The notes under the pieces were generated by a model. The model was given only the letters and a program-made list of their open reading frames with translations. It had not been told where the DNA came from and did no database searches. DNA of 29,712 nt from a virus. Positions within the stretch are counted from its first letter, which is position 1; each line of letters begins with the position of its first letter. This document shows positions 1 to 6,376 of the stretch, piece by piece. The stretch lies in IMG/VR virus record IMGVR_UViG_3300049477_000036, positions 1 through 29,712 of that record; one strand, written 5' to 3'. The position numbers and the translations under genes are program-made.

Positions 1-111
1 ACCCAGCGCCAATAGTAACTGCTTGACTTCTACGCGCTGCTTGCCTAGACGGCGATAGTCTAGAGCTTGTGCGCTCTGCCGGAAATCCGGGTATGGCAAA
101 AACGTCTGCAT
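1..111 (-). CDS. Partial gene, N-terminal 37 aa only; possible pyrimidine-dimer glycosylase-type family
   Basis: Only the first 37 codons are in the window; the rest lies off the left edge. The ATG at 111 follows a good Shine-Dalgarno (AGGAG, 4 nt upstream). The N-terminus starts MQTFLPYPDF, followed by a basic LDYRRLGKQRVE segment. From memory, this opening resembles small phage and bacterial proteins often annotated as pyrimidine dimer DNA glycosylase or endonuclease V-like; that link is not tested here. The gene lies just downstream of an intrinsic terminator, so it is either read through or has its own start signal outside the recognised pattern. Existence is well supported; function is tentative. 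Confidence 0.6.
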   Translation of the reverse strand, partial: MQTFLPYPDFRQSAQALDYRRLGKQRVEVKQLLLALG

Positions 112-147
112 ATTTCTCCTTTATCAAGTGCTCACCATGAACACTTG

Positions 148-178
148 AAAAAAGACCCTAGCCTTTTACAGCTAGGGT
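148..178 (-). terminator. Intrinsic terminator after the 230-aa gene
   Basis: On the minus strand, a perfect 8-bp stem (155-162 with 171-178, ACCCTAGC/GCTAGGGT, 8-nt loop) is followed by a U-rich tract containing six consecutive U (148-153). This is a textbook rho-independent terminator located 49 nt past the stop codon of the gene ending at 227. Confidence 0.85.
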
Positions 179-182
179 AAAC

Positions 183-218
183 CCCGCGGCTTTGGCAGAC
201 TGCGAAGTCAGCCGCGGG
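183..218 (-). other. Strong GC-rich hairpin upstream of the terminator
   Basis: Arms 182-191 and 210-218 pair over about 9 bp (CCCGCGGCT/AGCCGCGGG). Inside, a second small stem pairs 198-201 with 206-209. It lies between the stop codon of the 230-aa gene and its terminator, so it may protect the mRNA 3' end. No protein is encoded here. Confidence 0.6.
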
Positions 219-226
219 AGAGGAAC

Positions 227-919
227 TCAGTCAAACGTGGGATACGGCTGCATCGCCAGTTGGTACGCTTCTTCTTGCTTGTTCAGCAGAAGCAACTGGT
301 CCAGACTGTCGGTGTATTCCTTCATGGTCAGATGCACCTTGAAAAAGCTCTTCTTGTCTTCGACCACGGACAAGGTAGCAACGAATTCCCCCGTCAACTT
401 GCCAGAGGCACTGCAGCGATCCGTGAAGTTCGTCACCGTAGACAAACTCGTCACAGGAATCTTGGCAATCGACATTGGCGCCGACTTCAAAGGCACATTC
501 GCGGGGACGATGATGACACGAGCGCCCTCACGACAGGCCTTGCCTTTGCCTGGAACCGTACTACCAGGACGCGGTGGTGCCGAACCCCACTTATTCTTGG
601 GGCAATCCGCGCAGAACTCAGCCTGAGGATCTCGCGCGTCGTCGTGGGGACCGTCGCTGTCCAAGCTGTAGCATGCCGGCACTTGAGTCTGATCGGCGTC
701 GAACGGGCCGTCGTACCATGCACGCTCGCTTACTGCCGCGAGGACACGGACATCGGCCATGTTGTTCGGAATCGGCTGCCCATCGATCTTCAGATTGGCA
801 TTCTTGAAGCTGACGTAGCTTCCCGACGTACGCATGGCATTAGATGCCTCGCGCTGCCGCTCCAGTTGTTCCTCGAGACGTTTCTTGATAACGTCCATGC
901 TTTCGAGTTCGTTGCTCAT
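227..919 (-). CDS. Four-cysteine DNA-metabolism-type protein (230 aa), possible ssDNA-binding protein
   Basis: The 230-aa product opens with a charged coiled-coil-like helix (residues 1-30). It then has a cysteine cluster C83, C103, C106 and C129 in the arrangement C-X19-C-X2-C-X22-C, followed by a basic GKGKACREGAR segment. This looks like a zinc-binding site within a beta-rich fold. Proteins with an FCADCPKNKWGS-type motif are common in phage replication modules, and ssDNA binding is one reasonable guess, but I cannot name the family. The start is supported by AAGGAG 8 nt before the ATG, and it overlaps the stop of the 46-aa gene upstream (ATGA), which implies translational coupling. It is the last gene before the terminator. 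Confidence 0.85.
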   Translation of the reverse strand: MSNELESMDVIKKRLEEQLERQREASNAMRTSGSYVSFKNANLKIDGQPIPNNMADVRVLAAVSERAWYDGPFDADQTQVPACYSLDSDGPHDDARDPQAEFCADCPKNKWGSAPPRPGSTVPGKGKACREGARVIIVPANVPLKSAPMSIAKIPVTSLSTVTNFTDRCSASGKLTGEFVATLSVVEDKKSFFKVHLTMKEYTDSLDQLLLLNKQEEAYQLAMQPYPTFD

Positions 920-1056
920 TTTGCGTACTCCTTAATGTACAATATTGTAAAACCGCTTATGTTGCAGTATTCAATTTTTGAATCAGTCATTTTACAAATG
1001 ACTGGGCGATCTTGCTCATCAAAGTATCCTATAGCCCTATATACAAACTTGCTCAT
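916..1056 (-). CDS. Small hypothetical protein, 46 aa
   Basis: A 46-codon ORF fills almost exactly the gap between two larger minus-strand genes. Its ATG at 1056 is preceded by GAGG at 5 nt, a plausible Shine-Dalgarno that lies over the end of the upstream gene (stop at 1058). Its TGA overlaps the ATG of the 230-aa gene in an ATGA junction. The product (starts MSKFVYRAIGYFDEQDRPVI) is mixed alpha/beta in composition with two cysteines and has no motif I recognise. Spacing on both sides and the SD make it a credible gene; function unknown. Confidence 0.75.
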   Translation of the reverse strand: MSKFVYRAIGYFDEQDRPVICKMTDSKIEYCNISGFTILYIKEYAK

Positions 1057-1057
1057 T

Positions 1058-1441
1058 CTAGCCTCGTGTGCTCTTCGTCAATGAAATGTCCACATCTTCG
1101 ATGGACTCGGTACCAGGAACAAGCGTTCCAGATTCTTTGAGATCACGCCATGCAATGGTGCTGATACGCTTTTGCATGAGGTCAAAGCGATCATGCTCTG
1201 CGATGTACGTATACACTTCGTCCCAGTCTGTAACAACAGGAATCTCGCTGGTACGCACGCTTGCAGTTGCCATTTGACCAGAAGCTTTGGCCAGACCGCT
1301 TTCGCCAAGTGCAAGAAGAATCTCGTTGCGCAGCTCGTACTCTTGCGCCTTCAACTCCTTGACTTGCTTTTCGATGTTCAGCCGCTTCTCACGAAGGGCA
1401 TACAGAGCATCGATACCTAAACCTAGTTCATTCAGTTGCAT
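1058..1441 (-). CDS. Hypothetical early protein with N-terminal coiled coil, 127 aa
   Basis: The 127-aa product has a strongly heptad-like charged helix at residues 15-45 (REKRLNIEKQVKELKAQEYE). A more globular half follows, with DWDEVYTYI and FDLMQKRISTIAWRD segments (about 90-115). I recognise this as a type found among phage replication or recombination genes but cannot assign a function. The ATG is preceded by AAGGA at 6 nt. It is the first gene of a transcript driven by the promoter at 1485-1535, whose 5' end carries a stem-loop, and it is followed without a gap by the 46-aa gene. Confidence 0.8.
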   Translation of the reverse strand: MQLNELGLGIDALYALREKRLNIEKQVKELKAQEYELRNEILLALGESGLAKASGQMATASVRTSEIPVVTDWDEVYTYIAEHDRFDLMQKRISTIAWRDLKESGTLVPGTESIEDVDISLTKSTRG

Positions 1442-1456
1442 CGTAGTTCCTTGTTT

Positions 1457-1478
1457 GTAAGCACGGGATTGTGCTTAC
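1457..1478 (-). promoter_or_regulatory. 5'-terminal mRNA stem-loop
   Basis: A perfect 8-bp inverted repeat (GTAAGCAC/GTGCTTAC, 6-nt loop) begins exactly at the +1 expected 7 nt past the TATAAT at 1485-1490. A hairpin at the extreme 5' end would shield the transcript from 5'-dependent decay. The same arrangement is seen at 4496-4514 and 5959-5981. Confidence 0.7.
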
Positions 1479-1484
1479 GATGTA

Positions 1485-1535
1485 ATTATAGCGCTTCCAA
1501 CGTCTCCGTGTAAACGCTTGTTACACACTGTTACA
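1485..1535 (-). promoter_or_regulatory. Minus-strand promoter with tandem TGTAAC boxes
   Basis: The -10 is TATAAT (1485-1490). TTTACA (1509-1514) sits at an 18-bp spacer and matches five of six bases of a sigma70 -35. Upstream are two TGTAAC hexamers (1520-1525 and 1530-1535), exactly 10 bp apart; the nearer one ends 29 bp before the -10. The farther box includes the TAA stop of the ligase gene. It drives the 127-, 46- and 230-aa genes. Confidence 0.75.
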
Positions 1536-2400
1536 CCTTGTAGAGCGACTTGAAGGTGCAGAATCTCGGCTGGTCTTTAATGCCGTATTCAAACCACTTG
1601 ATCGTAATGGTCTTCCCCACCAGTTCAGAGGGGTTGTTCCAATAGTGGATCCGATCTTCAGCGGTCATCTCTCCTGGGGATACTCGGAGTTGCTGTCCAG
1701 TAGTGACATTTGTAGCAAGGATTGTGCCCACTCGTCCTGCGTTAACCATGCCATCTTGTGAATGAGAGCGTTTGCTATGTCCAAGGGCATCAACTGTCTG
1801 AGGGTTATGATTAGACACACCCTCTTCGAGACCTGTGACAAGTGCTTCTCCGTCGCTAAATCGCTTAAACTTCCAAAGAATCTGGTCATTATGAGTTGCA
1901 CGTCCGAACTTGTATTGTCCATGAACACTCCTAATCATGACTCCTTCGTAGCCCAGGTCAACAGTGTCTTGCTCAAGCTGCAGAAACTGCTCGTACCCAT
2001 GCACGTCAAAGTGAGGGACAACAGAAATCCGGTGGTGCCTCACGTCGTACAAAGACCAATGCCGTGCTTTGAAGGCACGATTCGGTTGGTCAAAGTTATC
2101 AAACACGTGGAATGTAAACTCAGGTTCACCCTCCGTCGACATGATTCCAGACTGCGTACGTCCTAGTACGTTGCCCTTATTGGGCGCCCCCACTATTAGT
2201 TCGCCGTCCAAACCGGTGGGGAGGCCAGCCAGTTGATCTTGCACGAACTTATTGCGGAACGGCTTGAGGTTCCTGCTAAGTGCCACGCCGTCCCTAATAA
2301 TGCAACGTAGCCCATCGAGCTTCGGACTAACCATTATAGGAAACGTCAGTCGCAGAGGATCCTCCAACGTGGCTGACAGCAGTGGTCTAAAGTCTTTCAT
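1531..2400 (-). CDS. ATP-dependent DNA ligase
   Basis: The 289-aa product seals nicks in duplex DNA through a lysyl-AMP intermediate and probably joins lagging-strand fragments during phage replication. Visible nucleotidyltransferase motifs are: I, SPKLDGLR with catalytic Lys27; an LSR segment at 41-43; LDGELIV at 64-70 (motif III region); EGVMIR at 152-157 (motif IV); and LWKFKR at 175-180 (motif V). The C-terminal 90 residues would form the OB fold. It is compact, somewhat shorter than T7 ligase (about 359 aa). The start overlaps the primase stop by ATGA and has AAGGA 6 nt upstream, so the two are co-translated. Its stop codon lies inside a promoter element of the next operon. Confidence 0.93.
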   Translation of the reverse strand: MKDFRPLLSATLEDPLRLTFPIMVSPKLDGLRCIIRDGVALSRNLKPFRNKFVQDQLAGLPTGLDGELIVGAPNKGNVLGRTQSGIMSTEGEPEFTFHVFDNFDQPNRAFKARHWSLYDVRHHRISVVPHFDVHGYEQFLQLEQDTVDLGYEGVMIRSVHGQYKFGRATHNDQILWKFKRFSDGEALVTGLEEGVSNHNPQTVDALGHSKRSHSQDGMVNAGRVGTILATNVTTGQQLRVSPGEMTAEDRIHYWNNPSELVGKTITIKWFEYGIKDQPRFCTFKSLYKV

Positions 2401-4400
2401 GCGTTTTCCTTTTTGGTGGCAATGTAGCCGTTGATCATGAGTTGATCGTTGTTAATACCTTGTGTGTAGCTGTATCGTTGGCCCTCCGTCATGATAAGTT
2501 GTGGGAGTCTCTTACGTTGATTTACTAGCTTAAACGGGAAGGTGGGGGACGATGCCGCAGCTGAGAGCATACGAGCACACATGTTCTTGTCACGGGAGGA
2601 GTCCTCACCAAGACGCGCGGCTAGATACCCCGCAGTAATGTACAACTCATCAGTATCCCTAAGCTTCGCGGTATCCGCAGCTTCAAGCAAATTGACAAGC
2701 AACTCACTAATAGTATCAGCTCTGTGATACTGCGCATTGATAAGCTCTTGCACATTCGTGATATGTCTATGCTCATCTCGAAGTTGCTGCGGAGCTTGAT
2801 CCAAAGTCACTTGTAGCTTGTACCACTCGCTAGCACGAATCTCGGCTTCTTTGTGCCTCACTTCTGCTAGTATCTGAAGCTTCTCAGCATAAGGCAGCCG
2901 AGTTATTCTGCTAACTTCAAGATTAAGAAAACGACGACTACCAGTCTGGTCACCAAGCTGGTCTGTTCTGTTGGTAGTTCCCACAAACACATAGCCACGA
3001 GGCTCAATAGTAGGAACTTTTGAATAAGCCACTCGATATTCATCATGCGTCTGGGTAAGCATCTGCTTAACCCGATCCATAGTTGCTTTCTTAGTTTCGA
3101 AGATCACGCCTTCTGCTAGGTCAACAACCACGGACTTTGTGAACATCTGACCTTGTGTCCGGTTACTGTCACCAGCATTTCCAGAGACGTCAGTCACTGC
3201 GTAGTAAAACTGGTGCCCATCGAACTTGCTTAGGTCTTCAAAGAAAGAGGACTTTCCAATTCCCTGGGGACCGATAAGAATGCAAGCGAAGTCACACTTA
3301 GTACCTGGCCGTAGGATTCGAAGTCCCATGCTTGTCATGAGAATACGACCCCAGTCGTCCGCAAACGCGGGGAAGGCAGACTCTAAGTACTGACTACCCC
3401 AATGTGCTAAGCGCTCTGTGCCATCCCACTCAAGTGCTTGGATCTTCTCTTGCACTAGATCGCGTCGAACGCTTAGCGCCATCTGCATACCAGTACGAAT
3501 CTGGTGATGCTTGTAATAACTACTGATCTCATCTTGCATGTATGCTATGCAAGAAAACTCGAGATCCTGCGGGTCCGATAGCTCCCCGTCTTTGATAATG
3601 CCCAAGCGTTTGTCTGTGTAAACACGCCCATCGAAGTAGTATTTCAGGATCTTGCTTGCGTTGATCTCATTAAGTATCAGCTTATCCTCGTTGAGACTGC
3701 AACCAAGTGTCTTGTACAGCTGCTTTTTCGATTCCTCAAGCTGCTCGAAGGGTATGCCGATCAAGTCGGTAAGCGTGGCTGCGGTATCTGCCTCAAGCCA
3801 ATCGTCAACACCTTTGCCTTCAGGAACTCGAAAGACCTCGAGCTCACACGAGAAAGCTTTAATGGCATGCTTGAGCGCAGTTGCAGCCATCTGGATATTC
3901 GGCTTGCTAACAATGTCCCCATCAAAGATCGCGATCACGCGCATCTCCGGGGCCAGACACTGCTGAAGATTCGACAGCAACCGTCGAGTGCCATCGGCTA
4001 GCTGCTCAAGGCCATTCCACGCGCCACCGATACCTACTACAGAAGTATTGGGCCACCGCTTATGAAACCGAGCTGCCTTCTTCTCACCTTCAATGATGAA
4101 AAGAACATCGTCTTTGTTAGTTCGTGGATCTCGCTGATGCGGCCACCAAATGTCCCGAATGCCTTTTGGTTGGATGTACTTGTTAGTGGCACGATCTATC
4201 CTGATCCGGTACATGAGCGGGGAGCGATATGGCAAGACATACGCTCCGGCACCATCATAGCGCACAGAACTTATCGGATACGCTTGGACATCTTCAGGAG
4301 TCAGACCTGATCGCGCTAGGTCCTCGTGCATGAACTTAACGCTAAGCTCGTCTTGTGACGGGGAAGGCGCAATCAGTGAAAGTTGTGGCAAGGCTGCCAT
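2397..4400 (-). CDS. Primase-helicase (toprim-like N-terminus plus VirE-type P-loop ATPase)
   Basis: The 667-aa protein probably primes and unwinds the phage replication fork. The N-terminal half has toprim-like elements: IIEGEKKA (102-109, Glu104), IAIFDGD (157-162) and GKGVDDWL (195-202). The C-terminal half is a superfamily III-like ATPase as in VirE (virulence-associated E) proteins: Walker A GPQGIGKSS at 377-385, Walker B VVVDLAEG at 424-431, a TTNRTD sensor at 475-480 and a TGSRRF arginine finger near 486-491. The start has AAGGAGCT 2 nt before the ATG, and that SD is complementary to an upstream octamer in a folded leader (see 4403-4494). It is co-translated with the ligase. Confidence 0.9.
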   Translation of the reverse strand: MAALPQLSLIAPSPSQDELSVKFMHEDLARSGLTPEDVQAYPISSVRYDGAGAYVLPYRSPLMYRIRIDRATNKYIQPKGIRDIWWPHQRDPRTNKDDVLFIIEGEKKAARFHKRWPNTSVVGIGGAWNGLEQLADGTRRLLSNLQQCLAPEMRVIAIFDGDIVSKPNIQMAATALKHAIKAFSCELEVFRVPEGKGVDDWLEADTAATLTDLIGIPFEQLEESKKQLYKTLGCSLNEDKLILNEINASKILKYYFDGRVYTDKRLGIIKDGELSDPQDLEFSCIAYMQDEISSYYKHHQIRTGMQMALSVRRDLVQEKIQALEWDGTERLAHWGSQYLESAFPAFADDWGRILMTSMGLRILRPGTKCDFACILIGPQGIGKSSFFEDLSKFDGHQFYYAVTDVSGNAGDSNRTQGQMFTKSVVVDLAEGVIFETKKATMDRVKQMLTQTHDEYRVAYSKVPTIEPRGYVFVGTTNRTDQLGDQTGSRRFLNLEVSRITRLPYAEKLQILAEVRHKEAEIRASEWYKLQVTLDQAPQQLRDEHRHITNVQELINAQYHRADTISELLVNLLEAADTAKLRDTDELYITAGYLAARLGEDSSRDKNMCARMLSAAASSPTFPFKLVNQRKRLPQLIMTEGQRYSYTQGINNDQLMINGYIATKKENA

Positions 4401-4402
4401 AC

Positions 4403-4494
4403 AGCTCCTTAGTGTAGCCCCTAGACGCGAAACCCTAGGCTGGTAAGGCCTAGGGCTTTGTACTTCGCGGATGGTTACCAGCCATCAAGGAGCT
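4403..4494 (-). promoter_or_regulatory. Structured primase leader: three-way junction with complementary loops masking the SD
   Basis: In the minus-strand RNA, P1 pairs 4487-4494 with 4403-4410 (AGCTCCTT/AAGGAGCT), burying the primase Shine-Dalgarno in an 8-bp helix. P2 pairs 4482-4486 with 4470-4474 around a 7-nt loop (CTGGTAA). P3 pairs 4464-4469 with 4426-4431 (CGCGAA/TTCGCG) and continues, past an internal loop, as 4448-4455 with 4433-4440 around a 7-nt loop (CTTACCA). P1, P2 and P3 abut with no linker; only 4411-4425 joins P3 back to P1. The P2 and P3 loops are complementary over six bases (TGGTAA/TTACCA), allowing a kissing contact. The linker can pair alternatively with the 5' arm of P3. 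The layout recalls purine-riboswitch topology but the sequence does not. Ligand or trigger is unknown. Confidence 0.65.
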
Positions 4495-4495
4495 A

Positions 4496-4514
4496 GTGCA
4501 GCATTGCACTGCAC
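4496..4514 (-). promoter_or_regulatory. 5'-terminal mRNA stem-loop of the primase-ligase transcript
   Basis: A 6-bp stem (GTGCAG/CTGCAC, 7-nt loop) starts at the +1 predicted from the -10 at 4522-4527. It is directly followed by the folded leader at 4403-4494. Confidence 0.6.
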
Positions 4515-4521
4515 AGGTGTA

Positions 4522-4562
4522 ATTATATCGCAGCATTCGGCCTTTCGTTTACCTGCGTTACA
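4522..4562 (-). promoter_or_regulatory. Promoter for primase-ligase, YGTAAC class
   Basis: The -10 is TATAAT (4522-4527), with no recognisable -35 hexamer. TGTAAC lies at 4557-4562, 29 bp upstream of the -10, and GTAAAC at 4547-4552, 10 bp nearer and 19 bp from the -10. The same hexamers at the same distances occur at the late promoter (7433-7483). The missing -35 suggests activator dependence. Confidence 0.65.
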
Positions 4563-4569
4563 CCTTGTT

Positions 4570-4797
4570 TCACTTGCCAACGCGATTCTGGAGGGGCTCG
4601 ACCAATGTGATGGTAGCGCGTTTCCGGTCTGCGGACAGAGACAATCTCACGACGTCCTCCCCCGTTTCACGGTCTGTGATCGTCGCCCGACTGTAACCAT
4701 CGTTCACCAAGTGCCGAGTAGCAGCAACAATCGCGTTCTCGCGCGTCTTGCAATAGCCACTCCAGAGACCTGCATAGCTTGTTTGAAATCGTCTCAC
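4570..4797 (-). CDS. Small hypothetical protein, 75 aa, GTG start
   Basis: I place the start at the GTG at 4797, because AAGGA sits 7 nt upstream and because the longer reading from an ATG at 4896 would run through the 3' end of the neighbouring gene. The 75-aa product (RRFQTSYAGLWSGYCKTREN near the start) is basic, with an ITDRETGEDVVRLSLSADRKRATITLVE beta-rich second half. It has no family I know. It is the last of the small-gene cluster before the primase leader; its stop is only 8 nt from the TGTAAC box of the next promoter. Confidence 0.7.
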   Translation of the reverse strand: MRRFQTSYAGLWSGYCKTRENAIVAATRHLVNDGYSRATITDRETGEDVVRLSLSADRKRATITLVEPLQNRVGK

Positions 4798-4816
4798 TTC
4801 ATGTTCCTTAGTTTTA

Positions 4817-5242
4817 TTACAACGAAGCAAACTCGTTGACTTTGATGTACTTGTCGATTCGCGCGAACAAGTCGTTGTCAATCTCCATGAACTCATTGGT
4901 TATGACCATGAGCCTATCACTGTCATAGTGCTTTACACTTTTGGTTTCGTCTCCGATGTCAGGTTTTCTTGCCGTAACAATAACACCTACAGTCGGTCGT
5001 CCAGCACGCAAAGCTTTAACGTGTTCCTTGCGTTCTGGAATTCCATTTGATACCTTACCTTTTGGTACGACAAGGTAGTCAATGGATACCCACCAGGCAC
5101 CATTGATTCGCTTTGTATCATGCGCCCACACCCGAAGCGCTTGGCGTGTGCCATCTTCAGATACAGCTCCCCATGACCAGACGTTATTGTGAAGAGGTGC
5201 CTTCAAATCGAACTTGAAGAAGTCAGACATTGCTTTTTGCAT
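4817..5242 (-). CDS. Hypothetical protein with WSWGAV...LRVW signature, about 141 aa
   Basis: The reading frame is open from an ATG at 5278, but AAGGA at 5 nt points to the ATG at 5242 as the start (an adjacent ATG at 5245 is too close). The product has a conserved-looking N-terminal segment, NNVWSWGAVSEDGTRQALRV, and later GVIVTARKPDIGDE and SDRLMVITNEF strands. The WSWGAV/LRVW pairing reminds me of N-terminal domains seen next to HNH-type nucleases in restriction-related proteins, but no catalytic motif is visible, so this is only a hint. It is an accessory gene in the early operon; a host-takeover or anti-defence role is possible but unproven. Confidence 0.7.
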   Translation of the reverse strand: MQKAMSDFFKFDLKAPLHNNVWSWGAVSEDGTRQALRVWAHDTKRINGAWWVSIDYLVVPKGKVSNGIPERKEHVKALRAGRPTVGVIVTARKPDIGDETKSVKHYDSDRLMVITNEFMEIDNDLFARIDKYIKVNEFASL

Positions 5243-5312
5243 CATATTCCTTATACTGGTATTAAGCACCAGCTGCATGCCCTCATTGTGGGGAGGACAT
5301 GCTAGCTATTGC

Positions 5313-5633
5313 CTACTCGTCCAGCTCTTCGTGCTCTTCGTGCTCTTCGTGTTCAAGCGCCAAGAAGTTGTACTTCAAACCACGCAGCTTTTGAACCTGG
5401 TCCTCGATCGATGCGTATAGCGCATCGACCTTCTTGTCAATCGCTGCCATAAAGACGGGGGCGATCTCCTTCCGCGTGGGTATCTCAATCTCGAATCGCG
5501 CCTTGTGCGTTGCTACGCGAATCCAGCCTTCGTCTGTCATGTCCACAGTGTCGCTCGTGGTATGCAAGTAGGGCTCCGAAGAGCTCTCAGGGTTCGTCCA
5601 CCACACCGAGAGTTTAGCGGTTATCGTCTTCAT
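5313..5633 (-). CDS. Hypothetical protein with acidic EHE-repeat tail, 106 aa
   Basis: The best start is the ATG at 5633 (MKTITAKL), with GGAG 6 nt upstream; an ATG 12 nt earlier lacks that SD. The product has a beta-rich N-terminal half, a KEIAPVFMAAIDKKVDALYA helix, and a C-terminal tail of HEEHEEHEE encoded by a 9-bp tandem repeat. The 5' end overlaps the 45-aa membrane ORF by 20 nt, so the two are probably coupled. No family recognised. Confidence 0.75.
   Translation of the reverse strand: MKTITAKLSVWWTNPESSSEPYLHTTSDTVDMTDEGWIRVATHKARFEIEIPTRKEIAPVFMAAIDKKVDALYASIEDQVQKLRGLKYNFLALEHEEHEEHEELDE
5324..5350. repeat. Three tandem copies of a 9-bp unit
   Basis: GCTCTTCGT is repeated three times in register at 5324, 5333 and 5342, encoding the acidic HEE tail of the 106-aa protein. 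Copy number could vary between isolates by slippage. Confidence 0.85.
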
Positions 5634-5751
5634 AGTCATCTCCATTCAAAATTGCAACTACCTTCATGACTGCACCCACAAGAAATATGAGTGCTCCGAC
5701 TGCGACCGTAATGGCACACAGTATTACTGCGATCAAACCCAATGCGTTCAA
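5614..5751 (-). CDS. Small single-pass membrane protein, 45 aa, TTG start
   Basis: An ORF of 45 codons begins at a TTG (5751) that directly follows the TAA of the upstream 63-aa gene. GAGG lies 7 nt upstream, and the ORF ends 20 nt inside the 106-aa gene. Residues 4-35 are strongly hydrophobic (ALGLIAVILCAITVAVGALI, then FLVGAVMKVVAIL), enough for one membrane span, followed by an acidic C-terminal tail (NGDDYEDDNR). It fills an otherwise empty 118-nt gap. Small early membrane proteins in phages can be holin-like or exclusion factors; nothing here decides which. The non-ATG start and short length are why it is easily missed. Confidence 0.65.
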   Translation of the reverse strand: MNALGLIAVILCAITVAVGALIFLVGAVMKVVAILNGDDYEDDNR

Positions 5752-5943
5752 TTACCGACCTCTCACAATCATGGGGGAGACAGCCTGATCCGAAGCGTGC
5801 TTTTGGGCAGCTCTACGCGCGTCGCCCATTGTGGGCCAGGTCTTGCCAGCGTAAAGACGCATGACGTCCAAAAGACCCCAAACGACTTCCACACCGTAGC
5901 ATCGTGGGGCCAGTCGATTGATTCGATACTCTACTTGCTTCAT
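5752..5943 (-). CDS. Small basic hypothetical protein, 63 aa
   Basis: The 63-aa product is basic and Arg/Ala-rich (MKQVEYRINRLAPRCYG at the start, ARRAAQKHASDQA near the end). The ATG has AGGAG 6 nt upstream. It is the first gene of the transcript from the promoter at 5988-6027 and is coupled to the 45-aa membrane ORF. No recognised family. Confidence 0.75.
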   Translation of the reverse strand: MKQVEYRINRLAPRCYGVEVVWGLLDVMRLYAGKTWPTMGDARRAAQKHASDQAVSPMIVRGR

Positions 5944-5958
5944 TCCATGCTCCTAGTT

Positions 5959-5981
5959 CCACGGAAACTATTTTCGCGTGG
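5959..5981 (-). promoter_or_regulatory. 5'-terminal mRNA stem-loop
   Basis: CCACG (5959-5963) pairs with CGTGG (5977-5981), and GAAA (5964-5967) with TTTC (5972-5975), leaving a one-base bulge. The stem begins at the +1 predicted from the -10 at 5988-5993, as at the other two minus-strand promoters. Confidence 0.6.
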
Positions 5982-5987
5982 TTACTA

Positions 5988-6027
5988 ATTATAACGCAAA
6001 AAGATAACCGAGAGAATTACTGTTACA
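5988..6027 (-). promoter_or_regulatory. Promoter for the small-gene cluster, YGTAAC class
   Basis: TATAAT (5988-5993) is preceded by TGTAAC (6022-6027) at 28 bp, one base shorter than in the related promoters. No good -35 is present. It drives the 63-, 45-, 106-, 141- and 75-aa genes. Confidence 0.6.
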
Positions 6028-6084
6028 TTCTGTTTCTTTTTGATCGGGGCACATTGTGCTAACTGTTTGGTGGGGGCGAATCTT

Positions 6085-6140
6085 GTGCTATGTGCTTAGT
6101 GCTATGTGCTAACTGCTATGTGCTTAGTGCTATGTGCTAA
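6085..6140. repeat. Eight tandem heptamers, consensus GTGCTWW
   Basis: Eight contiguous 7-bp units run from 6085 to 6140 (GTGCTAT, GTGCTTA, GTGCTAT, GTGCTAA, then the same four with the fifth starting C). They form a higher-order 28-bp duplication. A further isolated GTGCTAA lies just upstream near 6056. The block is non-coding. Confidence 0.85.
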
Positions 6141-6164
6141 CTTCTGGTGGGGCGAAATCTCGCG

Positions 6165-6280
6165 CAGCGGTATAAAGATATGTATAAAGAAATGTAATAC
6201 GTTAATACGAACGTGTGTGTGTGATTATTTAATTATTAATATATTATTGAATTTACCCATATATATATATATAAAGTTCG
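6165..6280. other. AT-rich tract beside the repeats, possible DNA-unwinding element
   Basis: This non-coding stretch is very A+T-rich, with an alternating (TA) run near 6259-6274 and a short (GT) run near 6210-6220. A cluster of CGAA tetramers and a 10-bp palindrome (GTCGTACGAC, about 6309-6318) follow. Together with repeats on both sides it resembles a replication-origin melting region. This is inference from composition only. Confidence 0.4.
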
Positions 6281-6376
6281 GCTTCGATTTTCGATCGAAC
6301 GAACGAACGTCGTACGACACAGAGTTGTTTTTAATGCTAAAAAAGGCCGATTTCGCCCCCATAAAACGGAAGTGCA

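Noticed and set aside
260-1084. Plus-strand frame of 274 aa opposite the 230-aa gene
   Set aside because: It is antisense to a gene with a good SD, coupling and a coherent cysteine motif; its own product is low in recognisable structure and has no SD.
4433-4455. Intrinsic terminator upstream of the primase gene
   Set aside because: The stem is strong, but on the minus strand only three U follow and they pair within the larger structure; better read as helix P3 of the leader.
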